A DNA stretch of 64,000 bases from an uncultured Oscillospiraceae bacterium (GTDB lineage Bacteria; Bacillota; Clostridia; Oscillospirales; Acutalibacteraceae), in NCBI GenBank assembly GCA_949289045.1, contig CASEMN010000001.1:310001-374000 (forward strand), written 5' to 3'. The translations under genes were made by a program, and so were the position numbers. The notes below the pieces were generated by a model that made no database searches, was not told the origin of the DNA, and saw only the letters and a program-made list of their open reading frames with translations. Positions 9,317 to 17,959 of the stretch are shown piece by piece. The stretch's first letter is position 1. Each line of letters starts with the position of its first letter.

Positions 9317-9682
9317 TTATTTATCAGTGTGTTCAGGTTCAGAAAAATCAATGCCTAAAATATCAATATCTACTCTTGAAACAATTTTACCCGTCATAGT
9401 TTGAACTGCAGACTTAATTTTCTGCTGAATTTGTTCAGACAGAACAGGTATTTTATAACCTGCAAAAATATTGATATAAACATGAATATAAACTTCGTTA
9501 TCTTTAATTTTAATTTTTACGCTTTTTAAAGACTGATCTCCAACTTTAAAAATAGTTTCTAAATCCGGAGGACGCTGTACAAACTTACTTACACCGGGTA
9601 AATCTTTTATGGAATTTATTACAATAGCGGCTAAAACATCTTCAGATATCATAAGTCCGCCTACATTTTTGGGATCTGTCAT
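9317..9682 (-). CDS. Asp23/Gls24-family envelope stress protein (YqhY type)
   Basis: Small cytoplasmic Asp23/Gls24-family protein of 121 residues. The conserved start GGLMISEDVLAAIVINSIKDLPGVSKF and the middle VKIKIKDNEVYIHVYINIF are characteristic (only short parts quoted matter: ISEDV, GVSKF, YIHVYI). Members next to nusB correspond to YqhY of Bacillus, linked to envelope stress and to acetyl-CoA carboxylase control. An AAGGAGG ribosome site lies before the ATG at 9682. It sits between the spoIIIA operon and nusB, as in Bacillus, where accB/accC-yqhY-yqhZ(nusB) follow spoIIIAH; the accBC pair is absent here. Confidence 0.88.
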   Translation of the reverse strand: MTDPKNVGGLMISEDVLAAIVINSIKDLPGVSKFVQRPPDLETIFKVGDQSLKSVKIKIKDNEVYIHVYINIFAGYKIPVLSEQIQQKIKSAVQTMTGKIVSRVDIDILGIDFSEPEHTDK

Positions 9683-9732
9683 CAGAAATCCTCCTTAAAT
9701 GTTACAACTGCGATATTTGAGCATAAAAATAA

Positions 9733-9767
9733 GTGGTATAACATCCTCTCTTCGGATATTATACCAC
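9733..9767 (-). terminator. Terminator after spoIIIAH
   Basis: Perfect 9-bp arms GTGGTATAA/TTATACCAC extend inward through ATCC/GGAT to a short loop. Reading on minus, the hairpin is followed by CTTATTTTTATG. It would end the spoIIIA transcript. Its 5' arm also contains the TATAAT of a possible asp23 promoter. Confidence 0.6.
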
Positions 9768-9787
9768 AAATTGACCTTAAGGCACAA
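9758..9787 (-). promoter_or_regulatory. Possible sigma-A promoter for asp23
   Basis: TTGTGC directly after the spoIIIAH stop and TATAAT 18 bases further on (minus strand). The -10 lies in the arm of the terminator hairpin, so asp23 mRNA would begin close to that structure. Only the -10 is a good match. Confidence 0.4.
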
Positions 9788-10372
9788 CTATTTTGCTTCA
9801 ATAATTGTAATATTTTCAACGGTAAATCCTGTTTGCTGAATTACTATTTCTTTTATCTGCAAAACAACAGTATCGTTTAGCTTTCCTTTTTCTACAATTA
9901 CCTGTGCTTTACCGTTATCAATTACCACAACACATCCGGAGGCAATTTTTGCTTTAATGAGATTTTCGGTATCAGTTTCCTTTTTTATGTTTGCTGACAG
10001 TTCTTCGAGAGCTTCAGAAGCAGCCTTCTTCGATTCGTCATCGGCTGTAGAAGAGTCAATTGTCTCCTGTAAGGTTTCTTTTGCTTTGTCATGGGCAACA
10101 GTTCTGTCAAGCTTTGCCTGTACAAAATATTCCGGTTCATCAGTTTGGCTTGTGTTTTCAGAAGACGGCAATGTTCCTGAAACAAACTGAGCGTCACCAA
10201 GGTTACCTGCCGTTGCAGCTTCCTGATTTTCTGTTTCTTGCTGTGAAGCGGATACAGGAGAATTCACCTGAGTTGTTGGAGGCTGCTTTGTATAATACCA
10301 GTTTACAAATACCGCTGCACCAAGTGCTACTACTAAAGCGGCCATTAATACCTGTCGTTTTTTAAAAATCAT
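9788..10372 (-). CDS. spoIIIAH: Stage III sporulation protein AH
   Basis: Mother-cell protein of the SpoIIIA-SpoIIQ channel (feeding tube) that spans the two membranes around the forespore. One membrane segment at about residues 8-26 (VLMAALVVALGAAVFVNW) is followed by a Gln/Thr/Ser-rich linker and a C-terminal ring-building domain related to EscJ/FliF ring motifs (VVVIDNGKAQVIVEKGKLND). The length, 194 residues, is close to the Bacillus protein (218). A GGAGG ribosome site precedes the ATG. It is the last gene of the complete spoIIIAA-AH operon and is followed by a terminator. Confidence 0.93.
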   Translation of the reverse strand: MIFKKRQVLMAALVVALGAAVFVNWYYTKQPPTTQVNSPVSASQQETENQEAATAGNLGDAQFVSGTLPSSENTSQTDEPEYFVQAKLDRTVAHDKAKETLQETIDSSTADDESKKAASEALEELSANIKKETDTENLIKAKIASGCVVVIDNGKAQVIVEKGKLNDTVVLQIKEIVIQQTGFTVENITIIEAK

Positions 10373-10384
10373 TTTTCTTTCCTC

Positions 10385-10960
10385 CTAATTTTCTGATGAA
10401 AGTTTTGTAACTTTAATTTTCGATGCATTTATATCAAAAACAGCCGATATTGTCTCAATAATTTTTTGCTGAACATATATCGAATCCCCTCCTTCGCAGA
10501 CAACTGCAACTCCTTTAACTTCCGGCTGTATAATTTTCAGTAGTAGTGCTTCTTCTTTTGATGAATCGGTTTTAATTAATACATAATCATTTTCTTTTGA
10601 TATTTTTTCACTGTTTTCATCGTTGCTTTCCATATCTGTTTTATCATTTTGAGCATACACAGCTTCTGAAGATGACTCCAGTGTCAGCATCACTTTTGTT
10701 GCACCTGCGCCTTCAATGGATAAAATTAAATCTGTAAGCTTTTTTTCGAGCATTTCGGCGTATTCATAGTGATTTTCTATGTTGTATTCACTGACTTGTC
10801 TCTCCTTTTCATCTTCTTTTGCTTTTTCTCCTTCCGGTATAAATTCAGAAGCTACAAGAATAAGTACACCTATTATTCCTGCCAAAACAATGAACATTGT
10901 TTTTTTATCGGCGGAAAGCTTCTTAAAAATGTCTTTAACTTTCTGTTTTAGAGAATCCAT
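10385..10960 (-). CDS. spoIIIAG: Stage III sporulation protein AG
   Basis: Ring-forming component of the SpoIIIA channel in the mother-cell membrane that surrounds the forespore. One membrane segment (about residues 20-38, FIVLAGIIGVLILVA) is followed by a charged stretch and a ring-building domain with YEYAEMLEKKLTDLILSIEGAGATKVMLTL (key part: LEKKLTDLLS-like plus GAGATKVMLTLE). The product is 191 residues. It starts 5 bases after spoIIIAF, with GGAGTG upstream. Confidence 0.93.
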   Translation of the reverse strand: MDSLKQKVKDIFKKLSADKKTMFIVLAGIIGVLILVASEFIPEGEKAKEDEKERQVSEYNIENHYEYAEMLEKKLTDLILSIEGAGATKVMLTLESSSEAVYAQNDKTDMESNDENSEKISKENDYVLIKTDSSKEEALLLKIIQPEVKGVAVVCEGGDSIYVQQKIIETISAVFDINASKIKVTKLSSEN

Positions 10961-10965
10961 TTTGT

Positions 10966-11472
10966 CTACACTCCGTCTGAAACTTCAAATTCCGGATCTA
11001 TACCGGTCAATTCTTTAATGCTTTCTTGTACATGTGATAAATCCTGTTCAGCTTCTTTGTCAGAAACAACAATTTTAATCTTATTAATTACTATGCCGTT
11101 ATCCTTAGTAATATCCGTACTGATTTCAATATCTGTATATTTAAATTTCAAAGAATCGAGAAGCTCTTCTATATTTTCTTTAATTATGGAAATGCTTTCG
11201 GTATATAGGGAATCATTATAAATTTTTGCATATTCCTCAGCCTTATCATCTGCCTGTAATTCTATTTCTTCAATACTCAGAAATACTGAGAAATCAATAT
11301 CTTTTTTGAAAACTCCATTAAGAAACGGATATAAAATTGATAAAATGAGTGAAAAGGATACTACAAGTCTAAGAGCCTTCTCCAAATTTCCTTTTGGGAC
11401 TAAAAAGTAAACAATGGCTCCCGCTATAGAGGTTGCCGCTATTGTCTTAATCCAGTCTACAATTATTTCCAT
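10966..11472 (-). CDS. spoIIIAF: Stage III sporulation protein AF
   Basis: Membrane component of the SpoIIIA complex with two N-terminal helices (about residues 8-26 and 33-52, IAGAIVYFLVPKG then LVVSFSLILSILYPF) and a soluble C-terminal domain, as in Bacillus SpoIIIAF. The length, 168 residues, fits (family about 200). Its ATG overlaps the spoIIIAE stop (TAATG), indicating coupled translation. Confidence 0.92.
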   Translation of the reverse strand: MEIIVDWIKTIAATSIAGAIVYFLVPKGNLEKALRLVVSFSLILSILYPFLNGVFKKDIDFSVFLSIEEIELQADDKAEEYAKIYNDSLYTESISIIKENIEELLDSLKFKYTDIEISTDITKDNGIVINKIKIVVSDKEAEQDLSHVQESIKELTGIDPEFEVSDGV

Positions 11473-12641
11473 TACAAATCCGACCTTATAAGTATCATAA
11501 CGCCTGTAGATATTATCAGCACAACGGCATTAAGAATTATTACTGTATTTAAAAGAGAAGCTCCAGCAGCTATGCCGCTCAAAAATTGTGAAGCTGATTT
11601 TCTTCCTAAAATCTCTGCAGCAGAAGAAAGTATATTAAGACATATGAGCCACGATGCTATTTTTATTATGCTTGGTAAACTTATAACCGCTACCGCGATA
11701 ATTCCAAAAGCGCCTACCGTGTTTTTTGCTATACTCACAGAACCGGCCAACGAGGTCAGCGCATCACTAACAGCACCTCCCACAACAGGGATGAAACTTC
11801 CTGAAACAAATTTTGCGCTTCTTAGCACAGCAGTATCTGCTGCACCGGCAAGAACCCCTTTGACAGTAAGCAAACCGGAGAAAACAGTAGCGGCAAAACC
11901 TAATAATACTGTGGCTGATTTTTTAAGCATATTACAAAGAGAATTAAGACCAAACTCCGGAGCGATAGATGAAACAATGTTCAAAGAAAAAAACATTCTT
12001 ATAAACGGTGAAATTACACTTTGAGCAACAGAAGAAATAATTTGAGCTAAAGTGAAAATCATCGTATTGCAGCTTAACGCCGCCGTCGGATTTCCGCTTA
12101 CAGCCACAAGGGCGGTAAGTACAGGAATCAGTGAAAGCATAAAGGTATTACTGAGCTTTATTACGGAACAAGCAGATGAAATGCACTCTGAAAGCGGAAC
12201 TAAAATCACCGTTCCCACCGCAAGACATTCTGCAAGAGAAAAGAGACTTCCGGATTTTGATAGATTTCCTCCTTCAGCAGCAGTAAGAATTGAGATAAGA
12301 GCAATAATGCCAAAGACAACTACCGAATATTTTATAGGGCTTACCATTTCTCCTGAGAAAAAAGATAAAACAGAAGAAAAAACGGTTTTTGCGTCAACGG
12401 TTATAACTGCATCGTAAGATATATCATCAATACCCAGCGATGACAAAATTTCCATCGAATCTTCAGGAAGCTCATCTAATAAAGCATCTGCATCATTTTC
12501 TTTTAAAAAATCATCTGCAATTTCTTCAGCTTCACTGTTATATGTACCGTTTTCCGAAGATTGAGCGTGTACTGGTAAAACAGTTATAAGAAAAATTGAA
12601 AGCAAAATAATTAACGTCATCAGCTTTTTTCTATTCCGCAT
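11472..12641 (-). CDS. spoIIIAE: Stage III sporulation protein AE
   Basis: Polytopic membrane component of the SpoIIIA channel, proposed to resemble a permease. An N-terminal signal-like helix (residues 8-26, ending VHA) is followed by an acidic segment rich in Asp/Glu/Leu and then about seven membrane helices with AEGGNLSKSGSLFSLAEC-type spacing and GSFIPVVGGAVSDAL, a strongly conserved family block. The 389 residues match Bacillus SpoIIIAE (399). It lies 2 bases after spoIIIAD. Confidence 0.95.
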   Translation of the reverse strand: MRNRKKLMTLIILLSIFLITVLPVHAQSSENGTYNSEAEEIADDFLKENDADALLDELPEDSMEILSSLGIDDISYDAVITVDAKTVFSSVLSFFSGEMVSPIKYSVVVFGIIALISILTAAEGGNLSKSGSLFSLAECLAVGTVILVPLSECISSACSVIKLSNTFMLSLIPVLTALVAVSGNPTAALSCNTMIFTLAQIISSVAQSVISPFIRMFFSLNIVSSIAPEFGLNSLCNMLKKSATVLLGFAATVFSGLLTVKGVLAGAADTAVLRSAKFVSGSFIPVVGGAVSDALTSLAGSVSIAKNTVGAFGIIAVAVISLPSIIKIASWLICLNILSSAAEILGRKSASQFLSGIAAGASLLNTVIILNAVVLIISTGVMILIRSDL

Positions 12642-12643
12642 AG

Positions 12644-13033
12644 TCAGCCTCCGATTAGGTCTATGGCAAAATCCGCCACTGCTTTAAGCATGGGCAGCAT
12701 CATCGCAATAATTAAAATTCTTCCTGCAAATTCAACTTTAACGCTTGCCGAAGAGTTGCCGTTATCCTTACATAAATCTGCTGTTATTTGCGTAATAACG
12801 GCAATTCCAAGAGCTTTTATCATTGGAGAAATGAACTCAGTTTTTAAACTATAGCTTTCAACTATATTTCTAATTTCACTTATTATTCCTCCTGCGTGAG
12901 ATAAAACAAAAATGAAAATAATAAGAACTGTTGCCGTTTGTACTGCTGTGGCGAGTTCCGGTTTATGTTGCTTTACAAATATGTAAAGTACAGTACCAGT
13001 AATAGCGATAGCAAAAATTTTAAAAATATCCAT
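12644..13033 (-). CDS. spoIIIAD: Stage III sporulation protein AD
   Basis: Small membrane protein of the SpoIIIA complex, 129 residues with three to four hydrophobic segments. The family block FISPMIKALGIAVITQITADLCKD (recognisable parts: KALGIAVITQ, ADLCKD) is present. It lies 2 bases after spoIIIAC and 2 before spoIIIAE. Confidence 0.94.
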   Translation of the reverse strand: MDIFKIFAIAITGTVLYIFVKQHKPELATAVQTATVLIIFIFVLSHAGGIISEIRNIVESYSLKTEFISPMIKALGIAVITQITADLCKDNGNSSASVKVEFAGRILIIAMMLPMLKAVADFAIDLIGG

Positions 13034-13035
13034 GG

Positions 13036-13230
13036 TTAAAGCCCAAAAACAGATTTTATTGTGTCAAAAAGTGAAGATATTCTCGGAACAAGCATTACAA
13101 GTACTGCAACAAGCCCGGCAAGAGTAGTTACCATAGCATATTCATCCTTACCCGCCCTGGATAAAATTTGATTGAGAACTGCGACAATTATGCCGATTGC
13201 GGCAATTTTAAAAATAAAATCAACATCCAT
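13036..13230 (-). CDS. spoIIIAC: Stage III sporulation protein AC
   Basis: Very small (64 residues) two-helix membrane protein of the SpoIIIA complex, with the family sequence MDVDFIFKIAAIGIIVAVLN and the basic loop SRAGKDEYAM between helices. The family is 66-68 residues, so this is intact. A GCGGG-type ribosome site precedes it. Confidence 0.95.
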   Translation of the reverse strand: MDVDFIFKIAAIGIIVAVLNQILSRAGKDEYAMVTTLAGLVAVLVMLVPRISSLFDTIKSVFGL

Positions 13231-13250
13231 TTTTTGTTCCCGCCTTTACT

Positions 13251-13760
13251 TTAAAGGATAAGTATTATTATTGCAGCACCGATAAAAATACCGCTTTGCC
13301 TGTAAATTTTTCCGTAATGTTCTTCGTAATTTTGAGCAGTTTTCAGTTTTTCCTCAAAAAGTTTCTGATAGAGGACACATAAGTTTATTTGACCGTTAAC
13401 ATCAGTTGTTCCAAGCTGAGAACCAAAAGAAAGCAAAAGCTGAACATCTTGGGGAGATAACAGAAAAACCGATTTATCGTTTTTAACTGATAATTCCCAT
13501 GCCGTCATAAAATCTTTTCCTTTCTCGGTGAGGGCAACACATTCAGTAATAAACGAAAATGATTTGGCAAAATTTCTGCTACTGTTTTCACGAAAAATTG
13601 AAATAATAGGTTTTCTGTTAAATTCGATTTCGTTTTTAACGGCGGAAATAAACAGCAGTATCTCTGTCAGCAGCTTTATACGTTTTTTCAGCCGCAGAGC
13701 CAAAATTTGTCCAGTCATTGCTGCTGAAACTCCTAAAAGTATTGCTCCTGCATATTTCAT
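13251..13760 (-). CDS. spoIIIAB: Stage III sporulation protein AB
   Basis: SpoIIIA membrane protein with a GspF/T2SS-like fold. An N-terminal helix (residues 2-22) precedes the family motif LRLKKRIKLLTEILLFISAV (short marks: KRIKLL, EIEFNRKP). A C-terminal helix IFIGAAIIILIL closes it. I use the ATG at 13760 (MKYAGA), which has GAGGT 8 bases upstream; a start at 13775 is less likely. It gives 169 residues, close to the 171 in Bacillus. The start lies inside the spoIIIAA reading frame (125-base overlap), which is unusually deep; see findings. Confidence 0.93.
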   Translation of the reverse strand: MKYAGAILLGVSAAMTGQILALRLKKRIKLLTEILLFISAVKNEIEFNRKPIISIFRENSSRNFAKSFSFITECVALTEKGKDFMTAWELSVKNDKSVFLLSPQDVQLLLSFGSQLGTTDVNGQINLCVLYQKLFEEKLKTAQNYEEHYGKIYRQSGIFIGAAIIILIL

Positions 13761-14709
13761 TAAGCAGTACCTCACAGTTAATTATTTTTTCTATTACACC
13801 GGGAACACGTCCAGATTTTAAAAGGACAATATTATTAAATTCTCCTGTTTCAAGAAGCATTTTAATTTGTTTTTTTCGTTTAAGCTCTTCATAGGAAGAA
13901 GCATGTACAGTTAAAATGAATTTTACTCCGGAATTTAAGCCATATTCTATTGCTTCAATTTCATCTTTTGTTCCTACTTCATCACAGATAATCACTTCCG
14001 GTGACATGGATTTCAGTGCATTCATTATTGCCGTTCCCTTTGGAAAACCGCAAATAACGTCGCTGTTTAGCCCTATATCATTTTGAGGTATGCCATCTTT
14101 CACCGCCGCTATTTCCCCTCTTTCGTCTGCTATAACCACTTTACGGTAACAGCATCCAAAACCTCCAGATAGCTCACGGGCCATATCTCGGATCAAAGTT
14201 GTCTTTCCAGAAGATGGTGGACCGGCAATGATGAGGCTTGATACATGTTCATAAAACACTTCATCAAGGATTTTTCGTGAAACGCCGTAAACTTCTCTTG
14301 CAATTCTGATATTAAGAGAAGAGATTTCACGCACTGACATTATTATGCTTTTCTCATTAACAGCTGTACCACAGATACCCACTCTGTGTCCGCCAGAGAG
14401 AGTAATGTATCCATCTACAAGGTTTTGCTGATATGTATGTATTGAAAAACTGCACATCCTGCTTAGTGTTGCATCAATTTCCTGTTTAGTCACAACCATC
14501 GGCGTTTTAGGATAAATAAGTGAAAATCTACCGTCTGAATTTATAAAGCCGCAACCATATGTTCCGTACAGTATTAATGCTCCTTCCGCACGAAGTCTTA
14601 TTTCGAATGTTTCTTTTTTTATGTCATCAGATATAGATAATAATCTTTCTTTTATTCTTGGTGCACAGGGTGCACAGGCTTCATTAAATTTTCCGCTTAC
14701 CTTTTCCAT
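13636..14709 (-). CDS. spoIIIAA: Stage III sporulation protein AA (secretion-type ATPase)
   Basis: Cytoplasmic ATPase related to type II/IV secretion motors that powers the SpoIIIA channel in the mother cell. Walker A GPPSSGKT is at residues 163-170, Walker B region VIICDEVG follows, and the His box ILTVHASS is present. CxxC-type cysteines occur early (ACAPCAP). The frame runs 357 residues while the family is about 305-330; the last 40 or so residues overlap spoIIIAB in another frame and look unlike the family. GGAGG lies before the ATG. First gene of the operon; I could not identify a convincing sigma-E promoter, although CATAGAAAT lies about 30 bases upstream. Confidence 0.94.
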   Translation of the reverse strand: MEKVSGKFNEACAPCAPRIKERLLSISDDIKKETFEIRLRAEGALILYGTYGCGFINSDGRFSLIYPKTPMVVTKQEIDATLSRMCSFSIHTYQQNLVDGYITLSGGHRVGICGTAVNEKSIIMSVREISSLNIRIAREVYGVSRKILDEVFYEHVSSLIIAGPPSSGKTTLIRDMARELSGGFGCCYRKVVIADERGEIAAVKDGIPQNDIGLNSDVICGFPKGTAIMNALKSMSPEVIICDEVGTKDEIEAIEYGLNSGVKFILTVHASSYEELKRKKQIKMLLETGEFNNIVLLKSGRVPGVIEKIINCEVLLNEICRSNTFRSFSSNDWTNFGSAAEKTYKAADRDTAVYFRR

Positions 14710-14775
14710 TTTTTCTACCTCCGATTAATTTCTATGACCACTTGTCCTTGTTTAGAACAAATTAACTACTTTTCA

Positions 14776-14804
14776 TTGAAAGTTAAGGTCCGATATGATA
14801 AAAT
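14776..14804 (+). promoter_or_regulatory. Sigma-A-like promoter of the yfhO-type gene
   Basis: TTGAAA, a 17-base spacer and TAAAAT, 25 bases before the start codon at 14830. Both hexamers and the spacing are good, and it points away from the divergent spoIIIAA. Confidence 0.6.
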
Positions 14805-14829
14805 CTTTCGGAAGGCAGGTGCATAAACA

Positions 14830-17637
14830 ATGAATTTAAAAGCAAACTCACCGCTGATAAAAAAAAGCAGCAATGTTTTTAAAAGAAATCGCAATATACT
14901 AATTGCTGCCGGCGGTTCCGCACTTTTAATGGTGCTTATTTATTACTTTTTCGATGTAATTCCGTTCGGAGAAAAAACTGTTCTGAGAATGGATATGTAT
15001 CATCAATATGTGCCGTTTCTTGCTGAAATGTATGAGCGGGTCACAAATTTTGATAGTTTTACATATTCTTGGACAACAGGTCTTGGAAATGCAATAATAG
15101 GCAATTATTTCAATTATCTTGCCAGTCCCTTTAATCTGCTAATTTTTTTATTTGGCCACGATAATATCACCGAAGCTGTAGCTTTGATAATTGTTTTAAA
15201 ATGTGCACTTTCGAGCGCAACTTTTGCTTATTTTTTCAAAAAATCGTTTAATAAAGATGATTTAACCATATCCGCTTTTGGTGTTCTTTATTCTTTCTGC
15301 AGCTTTTTTATCGCTTATTACTGGAACATTATGTGGACGGATGCTCTCTATCTTCTTCCCCTGGTTGCTCTTGGAATTGAATACATAATTAAGCGAGGCA
15401 AATGTTCGCTTTACTGTATAGCCCTTGCTTTGGCTATGGTTACCAATTACTATATGGCATTCATGATGTGCATTTTTGCCGTCATTTATTTCCTTTACTT
15501 CTATTTTATTTCAAATACACTTGATGCAAAATTTATTAAGCTTGAGCCCGAAGAAGAAAAAGCTCAAAGCTTTGCCTTTAAAATCAAGAATTCCAAGTTC
15601 CTTGTCTCTGGAGCAAAATTTGCAGTATTTTCAATTGTCGCTGCCGGAATTGTAGCTTTTGCTCTTCTTCCCACATATTTTGCTCTAAAACAGTGCTCGG
15701 CAACTTCCGGAACGTTCCCAGAGGAATTCAAAACATATTTCAATATATTTGATTTTGCAGCTAATCATTTGGCTGATATTACTCCCTCCATACGTAGCAG
15801 CGGCGGAAATGTACTGCCTAATGTATACTGCGGAATTTTAGTTGTTATTCTTCTTCCCCTTTTCCTGTTTACTAAAACTGTCAGCGCAAGAGAGAAAATT
15901 ATTTCCGCATTGGTTGTAGTATTTTTCTTTTTCAGTTTTAATACCAATTATCTCAATTATATTTGGCACGGTTTCCACTTCCCCAACGACTTACCCTATC
16001 GTTTTTCATATATGTATTCTTTCTTCCTTCTGATTTTTGCTTATAAGACGCTGATGAGGATCAATGAATTCAGTAGGAATATGATTTTAGCTACCGGATG
16101 TGCTATAGCCGTTTTTGTTGTTGTTGCACAGAAAACTGAATCCAAGAACTTCACAGAACTCTCAGTATATATTTCGCTTGCAATTATCGCTGTGTACACT
16201 ATTGTTCTTCTTATGATGCGAAGCAAAAAGTTTCAGGCTTCAGCCATGGCATCCTTGGTTTTGCTTTGTGCAATTGCCGAAGTGTCGGCAGCTGATACAA
16301 ATAATTTTTCCATGAGTCAGACAAAGAAAAATTATGCATCTGACCTTACATCTTTTGAAGCATTAAAAGACGAGCTTGATAGTGAAAATGACGGATTCTA
16401 CAGAATGGAACTTGCCCATTTAAGAACCAGAAATGATCCTTCATGGTATTACTACAACGGTGTTTCTACATTTACTTCTTTGGCATATGAGAAGTTATCA
16501 AATCTCCAAAAAAACATGGGTATGTTCGGTAATTATATCAACAGCTACACATATAATCCTCAAACCCCTGTTTATAACGCTATGTTCTCTTTAAAATATG
16601 TAGTTGATAACTCTACAGACTATGTTTTTGATGATACGTATTATACTAAAACCGAGTCATCCGGAAAATTTACTGCATATGAAAACAACTATTGCCTGCC
16701 GATAGGATTTACTGTAAACAGCGCTGTTCTTGACTGGACAACTGATTATTCTAATCCGTTTGATGTTCAGAATGAATTTTTCCAGTTTGCTACAGGACAG
16801 GTAAGTGTTTTCGAACCTATGGAGCTTTCATCAGCCGCCTATAATAACGTAGTTCCATTTGACACTCTTGAATCATCTTTTTACAGTTATTCGTTGGAAG
16901 ATACAAGCAGTGAAGGAAGCGTAACATTTAATGTGAACTGTGAAGAGGATTCACATATTTATGTTTATGTAAAATCTTCATCTATTACAAACATTAACGT
17001 TACATCAGACAGCACCAGCCTTTCACAGGACATTAGTAAGCCATATATTTTGGATGTAGGAGCATGTACTGCCTCTGATAATGTTTCAATTACTCTTAAC
17101 ATTCCAAATGAAAAGTCATCAGGAAGCTTTGATATTTATGTTTATCGCATAAATAACGAGAGATTTGTGAACGGCTATAATTATCTTGATTCAGGAAAAT
17201 TGAACGTAACTGAATTTGACGACACTTATATAAGCGGAACATTTACAGCCAAGAACTCACAGATTCTCTACACTTCAATTCCATATGACAGCGGATGGAG
17301 CGTCATCTTAGATGGTGAAGAGCTGGATGAAAACGATATTGTGAAAATTGGCGATTCACTTTTAGGTGTAAGAGTAAATGCAGGAGAACATACCATTGAG
17401 TTTAAATTTACTTCTGACGGATTGTTTATAGGTTTTGGAATAACTATCATATTTGCAGCTGTCTTTGCATTGCTTCTTATTAATAAAAAGCAAATTGAAA
17501 AAATGTTAAAACCTGTTCCGAAAAAAATTCAAAAGACTGATATACCACTGGAAAAGGATCTAATCATTAATAATATCGACAGCGAAAACAATACTAATAC
17601 AAACGATCCACCAGAAGATAATAAAGAAAACAATTAA
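14830..17637 (+). CDS. YfhO-family polytopic membrane protein
   Basis: Large membrane protein of 935 residues with the GT-C glycosyltransferase-like layout of the YfhO family. One helix at about 23-42 is followed by an extracytoplasmic loop with the acidic RMDMYHQYVPFL motif, about ten further membrane helices up to residue 490, a large extracellular region (about 495-855), then a last helix and a charged cytoplasmic tail. Members such as Bacillus YfhO and the related CsbB partners modify lipoteichoic acid with sugars at the outer membrane face; substrate here is unknown. It is transcribed alone, between its own promoter and a strong terminator, and diverges from spoIIIA. Confidence 0.85.
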   Translation: MNLKANSPLIKKSSNVFKRNRNILIAAGGSALLMVLIYYFFDVIPFGEKTVLRMDMYHQYVPFLAEMYERVTNFDSFTYSWTTGLGNAIIGNYFNYLASPFNLLIFLFGHDNITEAVALIIVLKCALSSATFAYFFKKSFNKDDLTISAFGVLYSFCSFFIAYYWNIMWTDALYLLPLVALGIEYIIKRGKCSLYCIALALAMVTNYYMAFMMCIFAVIYFLYFYFISNTLDAKFIKLEPEEEKAQSFAFKIKNSKFLVSGAKFAVFSIVAAGIVAFALLPTYFALKQCSATSGTFPEEFKTYFNIFDFAANHLADITPSIRSSGGNVLPNVYCGILVVILLPLFLFTKTVSAREKIISALVVVFFFFSFNTNYLNYIWHGFHFPNDLPYRFSYMYSFFLLIFAYKTLMRINEFSRNMILATGCAIAVFVVVAQKTESKNFTELSVYISLAIIAVYTIVLLMMRSKKFQASAMASLVLLCAIAEVSAADTNNFSMSQTKKNYASDLTSFEALKDELDSENDGFYRMELAHLRTRNDPSWYYYNGVSTFTSLAYEKLSNLQKNMGMFGNYINSYTYNPQTPVYNAMFSLKYVVDNSTDYVFDDTYYTKTESSGKFTAYENNYCLPIGFTVNSAVLDWTTDYSNPFDVQNEFFQFATGQVSVFEPMELSSAAYNNVVPFDTLESSFYSYSLEDTSSEGSVTFNVNCEEDSHIYVYVKSSSITNINVTSDSTSLSQDISKPYILDVGACTASDNVSITLNIPNEKSSGSFDIYVYRINNERFVNGYNYLDSGKLNVTEFDDTYISGTFTAKNSQILYTSIPYDSGWSVILDGEELDENDIVKIGDSLLGVRVNAGEHTIEFKFTSDGLFIGFGITIIFAAVFALLLINKKQIEKMLKPVPKKIQKTDIPLEKDLIINNIDSENNTNTNDPPEDNKENN

Positions 17638-17642
17638 CGTTA

Positions 17643-17674
17643 AGCAGCGAAGAAAAAACTTCGCTGCTTTTTTT
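17643..17674 (+). terminator. Strong terminator after the YfhO-type gene
   Basis: A perfect 10-bp stem AGCAGCGAAG/CTTCGCTGCT with a 6-A loop is followed directly by seven T. It starts 6 bases after the stop codon. Confidence 0.9.
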
Positions 17675-17684
17675 AAAAAAACTA

Positions 17685-17713
17685 TTGACTTATTTTACCT
17701 TTGCTGATATAAT
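17685..17713 (+). promoter_or_regulatory. Promoter of tRNA-Leu
   Basis: TTGACT, a 17-base spacer and a perfect TATAAT, 13 bases before the mature tRNA 5' end. It lies immediately after the preceding terminator, as expected for an independently transcribed tRNA. Confidence 0.85.
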
Positions 17714-17726
17714 AAACGAGTCGCTT

Positions 17727-17810
17727 GCGAGAGTGGCGGAATCGGCAGACGCGCACGTTTGAGGGGCGTGTGGTAATCCCGTACGGGTTCAAGTCCCGTC
17801 TCTCGCACCA
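17727..17810 (+). tRNA. tRNA-Leu, anticodon GAG
   Basis: Class II tRNA with a 7-bp acceptor stem GCGAGAG/CTCTCGC, a discriminator A and an encoded CCA. The anticodon stem CACGT/GCGTG encloses the 7-base loop TTGAGGG with GAG at positions 34-36. The long variable arm is followed by the T arm CGGGTTCAAGTCCCG. The length is 84 bases including CCA. It decodes CUC/CUU leucine codons. Confidence 0.97.
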
Positions 17811-17846
17811 AATAATCCTGAGCATTCGCTCGGGATTATTTTTTTG
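17811..17846 (+). terminator. Terminator after tRNA-Leu
   Basis: A 13-bp stem AATAATCCTGAGC/GCTCGGGATTATT (one G-T pair) with loop ATTC is followed by a T run. It begins directly after the CCA end. Confidence 0.9.
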
Positions 17847-17920
17847 TATTTGTACTACTAATCGCTATCTTTTCTTATAAGAATTTATCAAATAATTTAA
17901 TTAGAAAGGAGTGAAACTTT

Positions 17921-17959
17921 ATGATATTTATTCGATGTAATTACTCGGTGCAGTTTTAA
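17921..17959 (+). CDS. Short leader peptide ahead of the methyltransferase
   Basis: Twelve-codon reading frame MIFIRCNYSVQF. It has an excellent AGGAG ribosome site 9 bases before the ATG. Its last codons and stop lie inside the 5' arm of a long hairpin (17947-18014). This arrangement (leader frame, then a hairpin, then a second ribosome site and gene) is that of translational attenuators controlling antibiotic-resistance methyltransferases and other inducible genes. Nothing in the peptide identifies an inducer. Too short to prove as a gene from sequence alone. Confidence 0.6.
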   Translation: MIFIRCNYSVQF

